The position numbers and the translations under genes are program-made. Positions 28,681 to 38,940 of a DNA stretch of 64,000 bases are shown here, piece after piece. This DNA comes from Oscillospiraceae bacterium (lineage in GTDB: Bacteria > Bacillota > Clostridia > Oscillospirales > Ruminococcaceae). Positions within the stretch are counted from its first letter, which is position 1. Each line of letters opens with the position of its first letter. The notes under the pieces are model-generated. The model saw only the letters and a program-made list of their open reading frames with translations, was not told where the DNA came from and searched no databases. Location: positions 62,001-126,000 of the forward strand of contig JAEELE010000137.1 in the NCBI GenBank assembly GCA_016288755.1, in the 5' to 3' direction.

Positions 28681-30660
28681 ATGGAACACAAGCCCTATTA
28701 TCTCACGACGGCGATCGCGTATACCTCGCGCAAGCCGCATATCGGCAACACCTATGAGATCGTTATGACCGACTCGCTCGCCCGTTTCCGCAGAATGCAG
28801 GGGCGCGACGTCTATTTTCTGACCGGAACCGACGAGCACGGGCAGAAAATCGAGGAGATTGCAAAGGAAGCCGGCATCACGCCGCAGCAGCATGTCGACA
28901 GGATCGCCGGCGAGATCCGCGCGATCTGCGATCTGCTCAACACCTCCTACAGCCAGTTTATCCGCACGACCGACCCGGAGCACACGAAGCGCGTACAGGA
29001 TATCTTCCAGCGACTCTACGATCAGGGCGATATCTACAAAGGCGAATATGTCGGCAAATACTGCACGCCCTGCGAATCGTTCTGGACCGAGTCGCAGCTC
29101 GTCGACGGCAAATGCCCCGACTGCGGCAGAGAGGTGCGCGACGCGAAGGAGGAGGCATATTTCCTGCGCCTGTCCAAATATCAGGGCTGGATCGAGGAAT
29201 ATATCGAGTCCCACCCCGATTTCATCTATCCCGAAGCGCGCAAGAAGGAGATGCTCAACAATTTCATCAAGCCCGGTCTGCAGGACCTCTGCGTCTCCCG
29301 CACCACGGTGAAATGGGGCATTCCGGTACCGTTCGACGACAAGCATGTCATCTATATCTGGATTGACGCGCTCTCGAACTATATCACCGCGCTGGGCTAT
29401 GACGCAAACGGCGATCACGGCGAGCTCTACAAAAAATACTGGCCCGCCGACGTGCACGTCATCGGCAAGGATATTGTGCGCTTCCACAGCATATACTGGG
29501 TCATCATGCTCCACATGCTCGGCGCACCGATCCCGAAGCAGATCTTCGGTCATCCGTGGATGCTCTTCGGCGCGGATAAGATGAGCAAATCCCGCGGCAA
29601 TGTCATCTACGCTGACGAACTGGTCGCGCGCTTCGGCGTCGATGCCGTGCGCTACTATCTGCTCTCCGAGATGCCCTTTGCATCGGACGGCTCCATCACC
29701 TATGAGAGCATGATCGAGCGCTACAACTCCGACCTTGCCAACACACTGGGCAATCTCGTCAACCGCACGGTCGCGATGGTCAATCAGTATTTCGGCGGCG
29801 TGATCCCGTCGGCAGAGCTGATCGCATCGGCACCGGACGAGGAATTCGACGCCGATCTCAGGGCGGTCGCCGAGGGCACACTCCCCCGCCTGACCGAGCT
29901 GATCGACGGCTACCGCATCAGCGACGCGGTCGAATGCGTGCTGACGCTCGCAAGCCGCTGCAACAAGTATATCGACGAGACCGCACCGTGGGTGCTCGCA
30001 AAGGATCCCGAAAAGAAGGCGCGTCTGGCAAAGGTGCTCTACAACCTGCTCTGCGGCATCCGCATCATCGGCGGGCTGCTCAAGCCCTTCATGCCCGAGA
30101 CCGCCGAAAAAATCCTCGCGCACACCCCCGAAACCGCTGAGCTTGCTGCGACCGAGCCCGAGACTGACCGCTATGCCGTCTTCGGCGGCGTGCAGCACGG
30201 CGCACAGGTCGGCGAGGCAAAGCCGCTCTTCGTCCGCATCAAGGCAGACGAGGTCTTGAAGGAGCTGCAGGCGATGCAGGAGGCTGCCGCCGCTCAGGCA
30301 GCAGCAGCTGAAGCGCCTGTTCAGCCCTTCGCTGAGCAGATCGGGATCGAAACCTTTGCACAGAGCGACATCCGCGTCTGTGAAGTGCGCGCCTGCGAGA
30401 AGGTCAAGAAATCAGGCAAGCTGCTCTGCTTCCGGCTGTTTGACGGCATCGGCGAGCGGCAGGTGCTCTCCGGCATCGCGAAATACTATCAGCCCGAGGA
30501 GCTAGTCGGGAAAAAGGTGCTCTGCGTGGTCAATCTCAAGCCCGTCAAACTCTGCGGGCTCGAGAGCTGCGGCATGATCTGCTCCGCAGAAGCGCCCGAC
30601 GGCAGCATTCAGCTCATCTTCCCCGATCAGAGCATTCCCGCGGGCAGCCGCCTCTGCTGA
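28681..30660 (+). CDS. metG: Methionyl-tRNA synthetase
   Basis: 'TTAIAYTSRKPHIGNTYEIV', 'GADKMSKSRGN', C-terminal tRNA-binding domain 'IRVCEVRACEKVKKSGKLLCFRL'. Confidence 0.96.
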   Translation: MEHKPYYLTTAIAYTSRKPHIGNTYEIVMTDSLARFRRMQGRDVYFLTGTDEHGQKIEEIAKEAGITPQQHVDRIAGEIRAICDLLNTSYSQFIRTTDPEHTKRVQDIFQRLYDQGDIYKGEYVGKYCTPCESFWTESQLVDGKCPDCGREVRDAKEEAYFLRLSKYQGWIEEYIESHPDFIYPEARKKEMLNNFIKPGLQDLCVSRTTVKWGIPVPFDDKHVIYIWIDALSNYITALGYDANGDHGELYKKYWPADVHVIGKDIVRFHSIYWVIMLHMLGAPIPKQIFGHPWMLFGADKMSKSRGNVIYADELVARFGVDAVRYYLLSEMPFASDGSITYESMIERYNSDLANTLGNLVNRTVAMVNQYFGGVIPSAELIASAPDEEFDADLRAVAEGTLPRLTELIDGYRISDAVECVLTLASRCNKYIDETAPWVLAKDPEKKARLAKVLYNLLCGIRIIGGLLKPFMPETAEKILAHTPETAELAATEPETDRYAVFGGVQHGAQVGEAKPLFVRIKADEVLKELQAMQEAAAAQAAAAEAPVQPFAEQIGIETFAQSDIRVCEVRACEKVKKSGKLLCFRLFDGIGERQVLSGIAKYYQPEELVGKKVLCVVNLKPVKLCGLESCGMICSAEAPDGSIQLIFPDQSIPAGSRLC

Positions 30661-30792
30661 TTCCTGCATCCTGATGAGCTGCAGCAGCTCTTCCGCAGAC
30701 CGTCTGCCGAAATGCAGCACGATCCGGCGTCTCGGCGTGCGCGGCATCTTCTCACCCCCTCTCCAAATGCTATGCCATAAGGAGGCGCATTT

Positions 30793-31683
30793 ATGAAACA
30801 CAGCATCCCGGCAAAATTCGCGGCGGCGGTACTCAGTGCATTGCTGCTGTCCGCGATTCCCGCATCTGCGGCTGAGAACATCATGACCTTCCGCCTGACA
30901 ACGGCGCAGAAATACCTGACGGAATCCGCGCTCGCCGAACAGGATATCGTGCTGGACGGCGCGATGTATATCGACAGCTACTCCGGCATTACGGACATGC
31001 GGCTGCGGCTGATGACCGATGAACCGCTGATCATCGAAAACGGTGATTTCACGCGCGATCCCTCCCGCAAGGATATTGACGGCGGCGCCAAGCAGTGCTT
31101 CTTTGTCAGCCACGGCACGACCATCTTCACCGGCATCAACGATCAGGGCGAGCGCAAGAACATCGTGCTCTGGTACGGTCCCGGCGACATCGACACACCC
31201 GGCACCGTCGAGGACCCGGAAAGCTCGTTCCTGAGCTATCAGGTGCGTATCCCGAAGGGGACGAAGGCAGGTGTCTACCGCGGCTATATCAGTCAGAGCT
31301 CGGAGGTCAATATCGCCGGGCAGACCGTGCAGGACTTCTCCTGCAACAACCGCAGCGAAGCGGCTCAGGTCGAGCTGGAGGATTTTCAGATCGTTGTGGA
31401 GCCAGCGGCGCTCCGCGGCGATGTCAACTGCGACGGAGAGACCGACGTGCACGACGCACAGGCGATCATGATCTACTACAACTATTTCGGCATCCTCGAG
31501 CTCGATCAGACAGACGCGCTGACCGCAGAGGCGTTCAACACACCCTATATCCACACTGCCGCGGAGGCTGCCGATATCAACCGCAGCGGGGAGATCGATA
31601 TCAAGGATGCACAGATGAGCCTGATCTATGCGAACCGGCTTCTGATCGGTGCCGATGCGGACTGGGATCATCTCTACGACTGA
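30793..31683 (+). CDS. Secreted dockerin protein with possible divergent cohesin-like N-terminal module
   Basis: Signal peptide; dockerin 'GDVNCDGETDVHDAQAIMIYYNYF...ADINRSGEIDIKDAQMSLIYANRLL'; N-terminal beta-rich part containing 'VRIPKGTKAGVYRGYI'. Confidence 0.8.
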   Translation: MKHSIPAKFAAAVLSALLLSAIPASAAENIMTFRLTTAQKYLTESALAEQDIVLDGAMYIDSYSGITDMRLRLMTDEPLIIENGDFTRDPSRKDIDGGAKQCFFVSHGTTIFTGINDQGERKNIVLWYGPGDIDTPGTVEDPESSFLSYQVRIPKGTKAGVYRGYISQSSEVNIAGQTVQDFSCNNRSEAAQVELEDFQIVVEPAALRGDVNCDGETDVHDAQAIMIYYNYFGILELDQTDALTAEAFNTPYIHTAAEAADINRSGEIDIKDAQMSLIYANRLLIGADADWDHLYD

Positions 31684-31754
31684 AACTCTGGGGCTGCTGC
31701 ACCGAACAGCAGCCTCTCTGCATACCCGACCAACATCACGAAAGAGGCGTATCT

Positions 31755-32708
31755 ATGAAGAAAACCATGATTGCAGCCTGCTGCGCGGCTCTGCTGCTGA
31801 CCGGCTGTACCAGCGTCCGCGATCTGTTCGGCTCCAAATCGGACAGCCAGAAAGCACAGGAGAGCGCCGCTGCTGAGACGACCGTTACGACGACCTCTGC
31901 CCCGCCGCCGGAGCATGTGCTCGTCACGCTCGGCGATTCGATCTCTGCGGGCTACGGTCTCGCCGATGCCAAAAAAGAGCGCTATTCCGCGCTGCTCACC
32001 GAAAAGCTCACGATCCGCGACGGCATCGAGTGGGTCGACTGCAATTATGCGGTCAGCGGCGACGACAGCACCGACCTGCTCAAGCGCCTCAACGACGGCA
32101 AGGCGCTCCGTCTCCCCTCTGCTGACGCGGTCGTGATCTGCATCGGCGCCAACAATTTGCTCGGTCCGTACTCGGACTACCTCAAAAACGCCAAGGGCTC
32201 CTTCCAGATCAATCCCGAGGGGCTGACGAGCGACGCGATCGGCGAGCTGACCGGCATTCTTGAGAAGAACAAGCAGGCGATCGAAACGCTGAAGACCGAC
32301 CTTGAAGCCGGCTTTGCGAAGATGCCGACCGATCTGCAGGCAGCTTACGAGTTCATCCGTGCGCGCAATGCCGACGCACCGATCTATCTGCTCAATATCT
32401 ACGACCCCTACAGCAAGCTGAAAATCGACAACCCGGTCAATCCCGATCAGAGCTTCGGCGATTATTCCGGCGAGCTTCTGACTAGGATGAACAGGATCAT
32501 AAAGGACTATGCCGACGCGCACAGCGACATCACCTATGTCGATATCGCGAAGCCCTTTGCCGCGACCGACCCGATCCCGATCCTCGGCAATGTCAACAAT
32601 TACAGCATCACAAGCGGCACACTGCTCAATTTTGACCCGCACCCGAATCTCTCCGGGCAGAAGCTGATCGCAGACACGCTCTATCCGGTCATCGACGCTG
32701 CACAGTGA
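31755..32708 (+). CDS. SGNH/GDSL-type hydrolase lipoprotein
   Basis: Lipobox 'LLLTGC'; 'LVTLGDSISAGYGLAD', 'VVICIGANNLLGPY', C-terminal 'FDPHPNLSGQKLIAD'. Confidence 0.9.
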   Translation: MKKTMIAACCAALLLTGCTSVRDLFGSKSDSQKAQESAAAETTVTTTSAPPPEHVLVTLGDSISAGYGLADAKKERYSALLTEKLTIRDGIEWVDCNYAVSGDDSTDLLKRLNDGKALRLPSADAVVICIGANNLLGPYSDYLKNAKGSFQINPEGLTSDAIGELTGILEKNKQAIETLKTDLEAGFAKMPTDLQAAYEFIRARNADAPIYLLNIYDPYSKLKIDNPVNPDQSFGDYSGELLTRMNRIIKDYADAHSDITYVDIAKPFAATDPIPILGNVNNYSITSGTLLNFDPHPNLSGQKLIADTLYPVIDAAQ

Positions 32709-32766
32709 TGCATCAGAGCGGCTCACGCAGGGCTGCCCCTGACCCGTCAAACTGAAAGGAATTCAA

Positions 32767-33432
32767 ATGAAGCCTGATCAAATCCGCACTGTCATTTTCG
32801 ATCTCGACGGCACGCTGCTGGACACGCTGGACGACCTTGCAGCGGCGCTCAATCACGCGCTTTCGGTCTATTCGGCGCCGCCGTGCTCCCGTGTCAATGT
32901 CCGCAGATTCGTCGGGAACGGCATCAACAAGCTGGTCGAGCGCGCACTCCCCGGCGGCACGGCTGAACCGCATTACGCGGAAATTGTGCAGGAAACCCGG
33001 CAATACTATGCGCAGCACTGCACCGATCACACGGCGCCCTATGCCGGAATTCCGGAGCTGCTCAGGGCGATTGCGCCCGGCAGACAGCTCGCCGTTGTTT
33101 CCAACAAGCCCGACCGTCAGGTGAAGGAGCTCTGTGCTGTGCATTTCGGTGATCTCATCACCGCTGCAGTCGGCAATCGCCCGGACTGCCGGCTGAAGCC
33201 TGCCCCCGACGCAATCTGGAATGTGATGATGCAGCTGCAGACCGATGCGCTGCATACGGTCTATATCGGCGATTCGGACGTCGATCTCGAAACGGCGCGA
33301 AACGCCGGAATCCCTTGCATCAGCGTGCTCTGGGGCTATCGCGACCGCGATCTGCTCGAGGAACGGGGCGGCAGCGTCTTTGCCGAGACGCCGCAAGACC
33401 TCGGTCTCCTGCTCACAGAGACCGGGATTTGA
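32767..33432 (+). CDS. HAD hydrolase, phosphoglycolate phosphatase-like
   Basis: 'VIFDLDGTLLDTLDDLAAALN', 'VVSNKPDRQVKEL', 'YIGDSDVDLETARNAGI'. Confidence 0.92.
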   Translation: MKPDQIRTVIFDLDGTLLDTLDDLAAALNHALSVYSAPPCSRVNVRRFVGNGINKLVERALPGGTAEPHYAEIVQETRQYYAQHCTDHTAPYAGIPELLRAIAPGRQLAVVSNKPDRQVKELCAVHFGDLITAAVGNRPDCRLKPAPDAIWNVMMQLQTDALHTVYIGDSDVDLETARNAGIPCISVLWGYRDRDLLEERGGSVFAETPQDLGLLLTETGI

Positions 33433-33457
33433 CAAAATTCGCAGGATTTGGTATAAT
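33429..33457 (+). promoter_or_regulatory. Promoter for the large PAS/kinase-like gene; -35 overlaps the upstream stop codon
   Basis: TTGACA (33429-33434), 17-nt spacer, TATAAT (33452-33457). Confidence 0.82.
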
Positions 33458-33504
33458 AAAGAAATAACAGTCAATCGGATGCATGACAGGAACGGAGGTG
33501 CCTT

Positions 33505-36500
33505 ATGTGGAATCAGACCACGGATCAAAGCCTGCTGGAGCTGCGTGAGGATGCAGTGCTGATATTCAGAGAGCCGACAATGGAGCTGCTCTGCCTGAAC
33601 GGTGCTGCGCGCAAGCTGTTCGGAAATGCCGAGGGAAAGCATTTTTCTGAGCTGATCCAGCTCCCTGCTGTTGAAAATCTGATGCGAAACACGACCGAAA
33701 CCGGACGTCTGAGTGCCTCTGCGCTGGAGCAGGTGCCTTGGTTTACAGGACGTGCGGTGCTCCATGCCGTGCTGACCGAATGGGATGACGGCGACGCCAT
33801 TGCGCTGGCGATTGATCACCGTGCCTACGGTCCGCCGCCCGAGGCACTGCAGCTGATGAAGGCGGTGCTCACCGCGTCCTATTTCACGGCGATTCGCGTC
33901 GATCTGCAGACGCTGCACGCTTCGATCATGAACAGCACACGTCCGCTGCTGAGCACACAGCCGGATTTCCGCTCCTATTCGGAATTCATCCGCATCTATG
34001 CAGAGGCGATGATCCACCCGGAGGACAGAGAGACCTTCCTCAGCACCTTCTCCGTTGAACAGCTGCATCTGTTCATGGAGGCGGATACCGCGCCGACCTG
34101 TATCGTGCGGCGGCAGTCCGAGGAGGAATACCGCTGGGCGAGCTTCACGCTTGCGGCGGTCAATTCCAACATCATTCTGATGCTCGGCAAGGACAGCAAT
34201 GAGCAGCAGCTCCAGAAGGAGCGCTCTGACCGCTATCAGAGCGAGCTGCAGTCGGTCTCGCGCCGCAATTCGTATATTCTCTCCAGCATGCGGGATATCT
34301 TCCGGCTGATGCTTCACATCGACCTGCGTACCGGCGACACGGAAATCTGCTCGATGCACCCCGCATTTGAATCCATTTTCTCGTATGATACGATCTACCC
34401 CTATGAGGAGGTCTACGAAATTCTGGTCGGCATGGCGTATGAAGAGGACCGCGGGATGATGAAGCGCTTTGCGGATTTCACGCAGCTCGCTTCGCTGGTC
34501 GCCGACAGTGAAAATAAGATCACTATTGAATACCGCCGCGTTTCCCGGAATCAGGAGGACCCCAAATGGACGCGCTCGGTCATCACGCTGCTGCAGTTTG
34601 AAGACGGTGTCCCGACGGAGGCAGTGTACACCGTGCAGGATATCGACACCCAGCGCCGCCGCGATCTGGAATCCCAGCGACTGCAGGATACGCTGACCAC
34701 ACAGTTCCACACGCTGATCCGCAGCCGCTATATCTGGTTCATCGACAATGATTACAGCGCACAGGTCTCGCACTGCTTCCGCATCGCTGACCGCACCGTG
34801 ACAGAGCCATTCGACGTGCCGTTCGGGCAGTTTTTCGAGCGGCTCATCATGCCCTACTGTCACCCCGACGACTTCAAGACCGTGCTCAAGGCGCTGTTTC
34901 CGGCTTCCGCGCTGGATGCCTACAACAAGGGCACACAGGAGATCTCGCTCGATTTCCGCCACAAATTTGACGGCGGATGGAAGGTTGTTCGGGCAGAGCT
35001 CTTCTTCCAGAAGGACGGTCTGGGGCATCTTCACGCGATGCTCTATATCTCCGATGTCGATCAGGCGGTGCAGCGCGCCGACAGGCAGACGCAGTTCGAG
35101 CACCAGCAGCTCATGCTCCGCAAGAAATTCTGTCTGACGATTCAGGATTCCTATATCCGCATCGGCGAGGTCGACCTCGATGCCGATACGATCTCGCATT
35201 ACCGTCTGAAGGACGGCGATTTCGAGATCGAAACAGACCCAGTGCCGTTCAGCGTGCTCTGTCAGCAGTTCATCGAGCGCTGTGTCTATCAGGGACATGT
35301 CGCCGCCTTTACCGAGACATTCTCCTACCAGCAGATTCGCCGCGCCGCTCGCAGCCGCATCCCGCTGATCCGGCAGACCGTTCTGCTCGATCTCAGCGAA
35401 AACGGCGAATATCACTGGTGCAATGTCGCAGCGAGATTCTTCCACGACGATCAGGGCAAATCGCATCTGATGATGTATATTGAAGATGTCAATGACGATA
35501 TCTGCCGCCGTGACGAGCAGGTCAAGGAGCTCGAACAAATCCGCAGCGAGCTGATCACCGAGCTGCGGCGCAAGGAGCATCACCGCATCCGCAAGGCGCA
35601 TCTCTATCTCGATCTGGCGAGCAATTTCCAGCTCTCGCTGAATCATATCTATTCCGCGATCGAGACACTCCGCGACGCACCGGGTCAGCAGGAGACGTCG
35701 GAAACGGCTCTCTCCGAGCTCACCGCGGTCTATGAGCATCTGTCCGCGATGACAGCCCGTGCAAAGGATATTCTGCTGCTGGAAAACCACCAGCTCCCGA
35801 TGCTCAGGGAGGAGGTCAGCATCTCGAAGCTGCTCCACCAGATCAAGAACAACCAGCTGTCCGTGTTCTACGGCAAGTCACTCAAGGTCATGGCATATAC
35901 CAGCCATGTCACCGAGGAGGTCGTCTGCAGTGATTCGCGCCGCCTGACCGACCTGTTCGAGAGCGTTTTTATCAGCGTCATCCGCACGCTGCCCGAGGGC
36001 TGCCGTCTGACGCTTCAGCTCGCACAGCTCCCCTGCCCCGACCGCCGGAACACTGCCGTCTATGAATTCTCAATGATCACCTACGGCAATCAGTCCTCGG
36101 AGGAATTCCAGAGCGGAATCTGCGAACCGGTCGAGCACACCGAGGGTGCGCTGCGTGCGATCGCAGATGAGTTCCGCAAGGAAAACAAGCTCCAGCAGTA
36201 CGGGCTCTACTTCTGCAGACGTCTGATCGACATGATGCAGGGTGACATGCAGTTCGTCAAGCTCCCCGACGGCGCCAGCGCGGTCATCATGCGGCTGCCG
36301 CTGCAGTATATCCCGCATCCGGTGCACTTCCCGCATATGTTTTGTCTGAAAAAGCGCGTATTTGTGTGGGATTCCGACCGGAAATACGCGATGGCGACGA
36401 TGGAGATGCTCCGCGAGACCGGCATGCGCGTCGACTGGCAGGCGGACTACGACAATCTCTGCTCGAATCTCCGTGCGGCAGATGCACAGGGCGACCCCTG

Positions 36501-36738
36501 TGCGCTGATCGTGCTCAAACAGAGCGACCTCAATGAGGAATCCCGCGCATGTCTCTGGGAGCTCTTCGACCGCATGCCGCAGATTCCGATCCTGATCCTT
36601 GCAGATTCCATGCCGCTGCCGCACACCAAACCTGCCCCGGACCAGAAAAATGTCTACTACGTCACCACGCCGCTGTTCCGCTCGTATTTAGCGGAAAGCC
36701 TGTGGAAGATCGTCAAGGACACCGAGTTGGATAACTGA
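33505..36738 (+). CDS. Large multi-PAS hybrid-histidine-kinase-like protein, catalytically degenerate
   Basis: 1077 aa without signal peptide; repeated PAS-like segments; HATPase-like tail 'NKLQQYGLYFCRRLIDMMQGDMQFV'; C-terminal receiver-like 'KRVFVWDSDRKYAMATMEMLRETGMRV'. Confidence 0.8.
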   Translation: MWNQTTDQSLLELREDAVLIFREPTMELLCLNGAARKLFGNAEGKHFSELIQLPAVENLMRNTTETGRLSASALEQVPWFTGRAVLHAVLTEWDDGDAIALAIDHRAYGPPPEALQLMKAVLTASYFTAIRVDLQTLHASIMNSTRPLLSTQPDFRSYSEFIRIYAEAMIHPEDRETFLSTFSVEQLHLFMEADTAPTCIVRRQSEEEYRWASFTLAAVNSNIILMLGKDSNEQQLQKERSDRYQSELQSVSRRNSYILSSMRDIFRLMLHIDLRTGDTEICSMHPAFESIFSYDTIYPYEEVYEILVGMAYEEDRGMMKRFADFTQLASLVADSENKITIEYRRVSRNQEDPKWTRSVITLLQFEDGVPTEAVYTVQDIDTQRRRDLESQRLQDTLTTQFHTLIRSRYIWFIDNDYSAQVSHCFRIADRTVTEPFDVPFGQFFERLIMPYCHPDDFKTVLKALFPASALDAYNKGTQEISLDFRHKFDGGWKVVRAELFFQKDGLGHLHAMLYISDVDQAVQRADRQTQFEHQQLMLRKKFCLTIQDSYIRIGEVDLDADTISHYRLKDGDFEIETDPVPFSVLCQQFIERCVYQGHVAAFTETFSYQQIRRAARSRIPLIRQTVLLDLSENGEYHWCNVAARFFHDDQGKSHLMMYIEDVNDDICRRDEQVKELEQIRSELITELRRKEHHRIRKAHLYLDLASNFQLSLNHIYSAIETLRDAPGQQETSETALSELTAVYEHLSAMTARAKDILLLENHQLPMLREEVSISKLLHQIKNNQLSVFYGKSLKVMAYTSHVTEEVVCSDSRRLTDLFESVFISVIRTLPEGCRLTLQLAQLPCPDRRNTAVYEFSMITYGNQSSEEFQSGICEPVEHTEGALRAIADEFRKENKLQQYGLYFCRRLIDMMQGDMQFVKLPDGASAVIMRLPLQYIPHPVHFPHMFCLKKRVFVWDSDRKYAMATMEMLRETGMRVDWQADYDNLCSNLRAADAQGDPCALIVLKQSDLNEESRACLWELFDRMPQIPILILADSMPLPHTKPAPDQKNVYYVTTPLFRSYLAESLWKIVKDTELDN

Positions 36739-36745
36739 ACAATAA

Positions 36746-36778
36746 AACAGGCACACCCCAAGCGCGGGTGTGCCTGTT
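36746..36778. terminator. Bidirectional terminator between convergent genes
   Basis: AACAGGCACACCC ... GGGTGTGCCTGTT perfect 13-bp stem. Confidence 0.85.
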
Positions 36779-36782
36779 CTGT

Positions 36783-38495
36783 TTATGCAGCAGCATCGGT
36801 TCCGGGAGCGACGGTCGTCTCCGCGGGCTGCCCGAAAGCGGCTTCAAGGAATTTCCGCATGTATTCCGGGCGCTTCTCCGCGAAATACTTGATCATATTC
36901 GTCTGATCCTGATATGCTTTGTACCAGATCCAGATATCGCTGTTGGTCTCCTTGAGCTTCTCCAGATAGTCAAAATACCGGCGCATTTCAATGAAGCGCT
37001 CGCCGTTCATCTCATCCAGAGTATTCTTGATGTTTTCCGTCGAGCATACGCCTTCGAGCAGCCGGTTCACCTCCTGAACGAATGCAGTCCGGCAGTCCTC
37101 ACGCTGCATCAGCGCTGCAAAGAGCGGAGACCAGCGCTCTGATTCCGGGTCGAGAATCTGCGCAAGATTGTCATATTGTGCCTGCGTCTCGTCCTGCTCG
37201 TAGAGCCCCTCGGCGTAGTCCATGTCGTGGAACCAGAAGCGCCATCTGCCGTCCAGACGGTCCTCCCCTGTGCTCTGTCCCTCTGCGGGCACAAAGCGGT
37301 AGCATTTCTGATTGTTCTGCGGCCAGTCGCGGTTGTTTACCAGAATGTTGAGCGCATAGTATTTCAGGTAGTTGTCGATGTCGAGGAAATCACATAGCTG
37401 CGCATAATTTGCATCATCGTTCAGATCGAGCTGACTGAGTGCAGCGTAGGTGTCGTTGAATGCCGCAGCCGCCGCTGCCTCCTCCGCATCGGTCTCTGAG
37501 ACGTTTTTTGCCTGCTCTCTGCCCTCAAGCACGATGAAGTCACCCTGCCCCTTGCCGCCGTATTTGTCCTTGAGCAGGTCGTCGCAGATCGACTCGTGCA
37601 GCCAGTAGAGCCCGTAATAACCGCCGTTGAGATAGACCACGATCGGCTGCACGCCTTCGCAGTCTGCTGCACCCGACTGCGCCGCAAGCCGCTGATTCAG
37701 CTCATCGCGGATAAACGCAAACTGAAAATCATTGCCGGCATTGCGCAGCACGAGCTTATCGTAGGAATCGACCGTTTCGCCGTCCGCACCGACTGTGCCG
37801 AAGCCGTCATAATCGAATTTTCCATATTCGGGGTCATATTCCTTCCGGGCGAAGAGCTTCATGGATTTCAGCGCGGCACCGCGGGAGGCAGCACCGAAGA
37901 TGCGCATCCCGGCATCCTGCGCAAACAGCAGACTGCCGCTTTTGTCGACCATCTCCACCGAGATCGCGCGCTCGGATTCGCGTCCGCGCAGCTTGGTGTT
38001 ATTCCCATAGAAAATGCCGTCGGGCGCCTCTGTGATCTCCTTCGGGTCGCCGACCACCGAGACCACCGGATTTGAGAATCGCGCATTGATATCCAATGCA
38101 GTCCAGAAGGTCTGCGTCGCGGTGCGCGATTCGCTGCCGTCAGCAAAAAACGCCTTCGCCCGCAGCACATAGCAGTTCGGAAAATCCCCGATGATCTGCT
38201 TGAGCCCGATCGGCTGCTCATAGATATCCGTATCGCTGCCGGGTACGCTGCCGTCGAGGGTATAGCGGATCACCGCTCCCTCGGGCGCGGTCATCGCAAG
38301 CTGCGAACGCTCCGGCAGAAAGCGCTGCTCCGCGTGCACGATCCGATCCGCCGTGAACTGAAATGCCGTGACCGTTTCTGCTTCACGCACCGTCTCGATC
38401 TGGCTTTCCTCCTGCACCGCGCTGCTCTCCGCACAGCCGCAGAGCACAGAGAGCAGCAGCATTGCAGCGGCGGCAATCCCGTATTTCCGATTCAT
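36783..38495 (-). CDS. CotH-kinase family lipoprotein with chitobiase-C-like domain
   Basis: Lipobox 'LSVLCGC'; 'VIRYTLDGSVPGSDTDIYEQPI'; CotH features 'KLRGRESE', 'NNRDWPQNNQKCYRF', 'RWRFWFHDMDYAEGL'. Confidence 0.85.
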   Translation of the reverse strand: MNRKYGIAAAAMLLLSVLCGCAESSAVQEESQIETVREAETVTAFQFTADRIVHAEQRFLPERSQLAMTAPEGAVIRYTLDGSVPGSDTDIYEQPIGLKQIIGDFPNCYVLRAKAFFADGSESRTATQTFWTALDINARFSNPVVSVVGDPKEITEAPDGIFYGNNTKLRGRESERAISVEMVDKSGSLLFAQDAGMRIFGAASRGAALKSMKLFARKEYDPEYGKFDYDGFGTVGADGETVDSYDKLVLRNAGNDFQFAFIRDELNQRLAAQSGAADCEGVQPIVVYLNGGYYGLYWLHESICDDLLKDKYGGKGQGDFIVLEGREQAKNVSETDAEEAAAAAAFNDTYAALSQLDLNDDANYAQLCDFLDIDNYLKYYALNILVNNRDWPQNNQKCYRFVPAEGQSTGEDRLDGRWRFWFHDMDYAEGLYEQDETQAQYDNLAQILDPESERWSPLFAALMQREDCRTAFVQEVNRLLEGVCSTENIKNTLDEMNGERFIEMRRYFDYLEKLKETNSDIWIWYKAYQDQTNMIKYFAEKRPEYMRKFLEAAFGQPAETTVAPGTDAAA

Positions 38496-38507
38496 GGCAA
38501 CCCCCAA

Positions 38508-38933
38508 TCACTGATTCCGCTTTTCCAGCAGGGTCGTCCGCAGAATCAGATATTGATAAGCCTCACCGGTTTCCGCATCGGTCGCATCTGCGATTTCCAG
38601 CTTTCCCTCCACGGTCACTGTTTCATAATCCTGAAAGCCGCTGTAATCCTGCCAGTCCAGCTCAAGCCCGATGCCGTGATCGCTGTCGCCGGGCTCAGCC
38701 GCATAGACCGAATAAAACTTGTCACCGTTCTCGTCTGTCGACGGATACAGCGTCCCGACCATGTGATAGACCCCGCCGACATAGCTGTCGGGATCGTTAT
38801 ACATCGCGGTGATGGTGTCATACAGAACGCTTGTCTTGATATACTGCATCTCCTGCGAGACGCTGACCTCCGAGGAATCCCCGCAGGCGGTCAGCAGGAG
38901 TGCCGCCAGAATGATCGCTGCCTGTTTTTTCAT
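38508..38933 (-). CDS. Small lipoprotein of unknown function
   Basis: 'MKKQAAIILAALLLTACGDSS' lipoprotein signal. Confidence 0.75.
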   Translation of the reverse strand: MKKQAAIILAALLLTACGDSSEVSVSQEMQYIKTSVLYDTITAMYNDPDSYVGGVYHMVGTLYPSTDENGDKFYSVYAAEPGDSDHGIGLELDWQDYSGFQDYETVTVEGKLEIADATDAETGEAYQYLILRTTLLEKRNQ

Positions 38934-38940
38934 GTTACCC

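Noticed and set aside
32713-35838. 1041-aa antisense ORF opposite the PAS/kinase-like gene
   Set aside because: The sense frame has a promoter, RBS and PAS/kinase-like protein; the antisense product shows no domain and is explained by high-GC codon bias leaving the mirror frame open.
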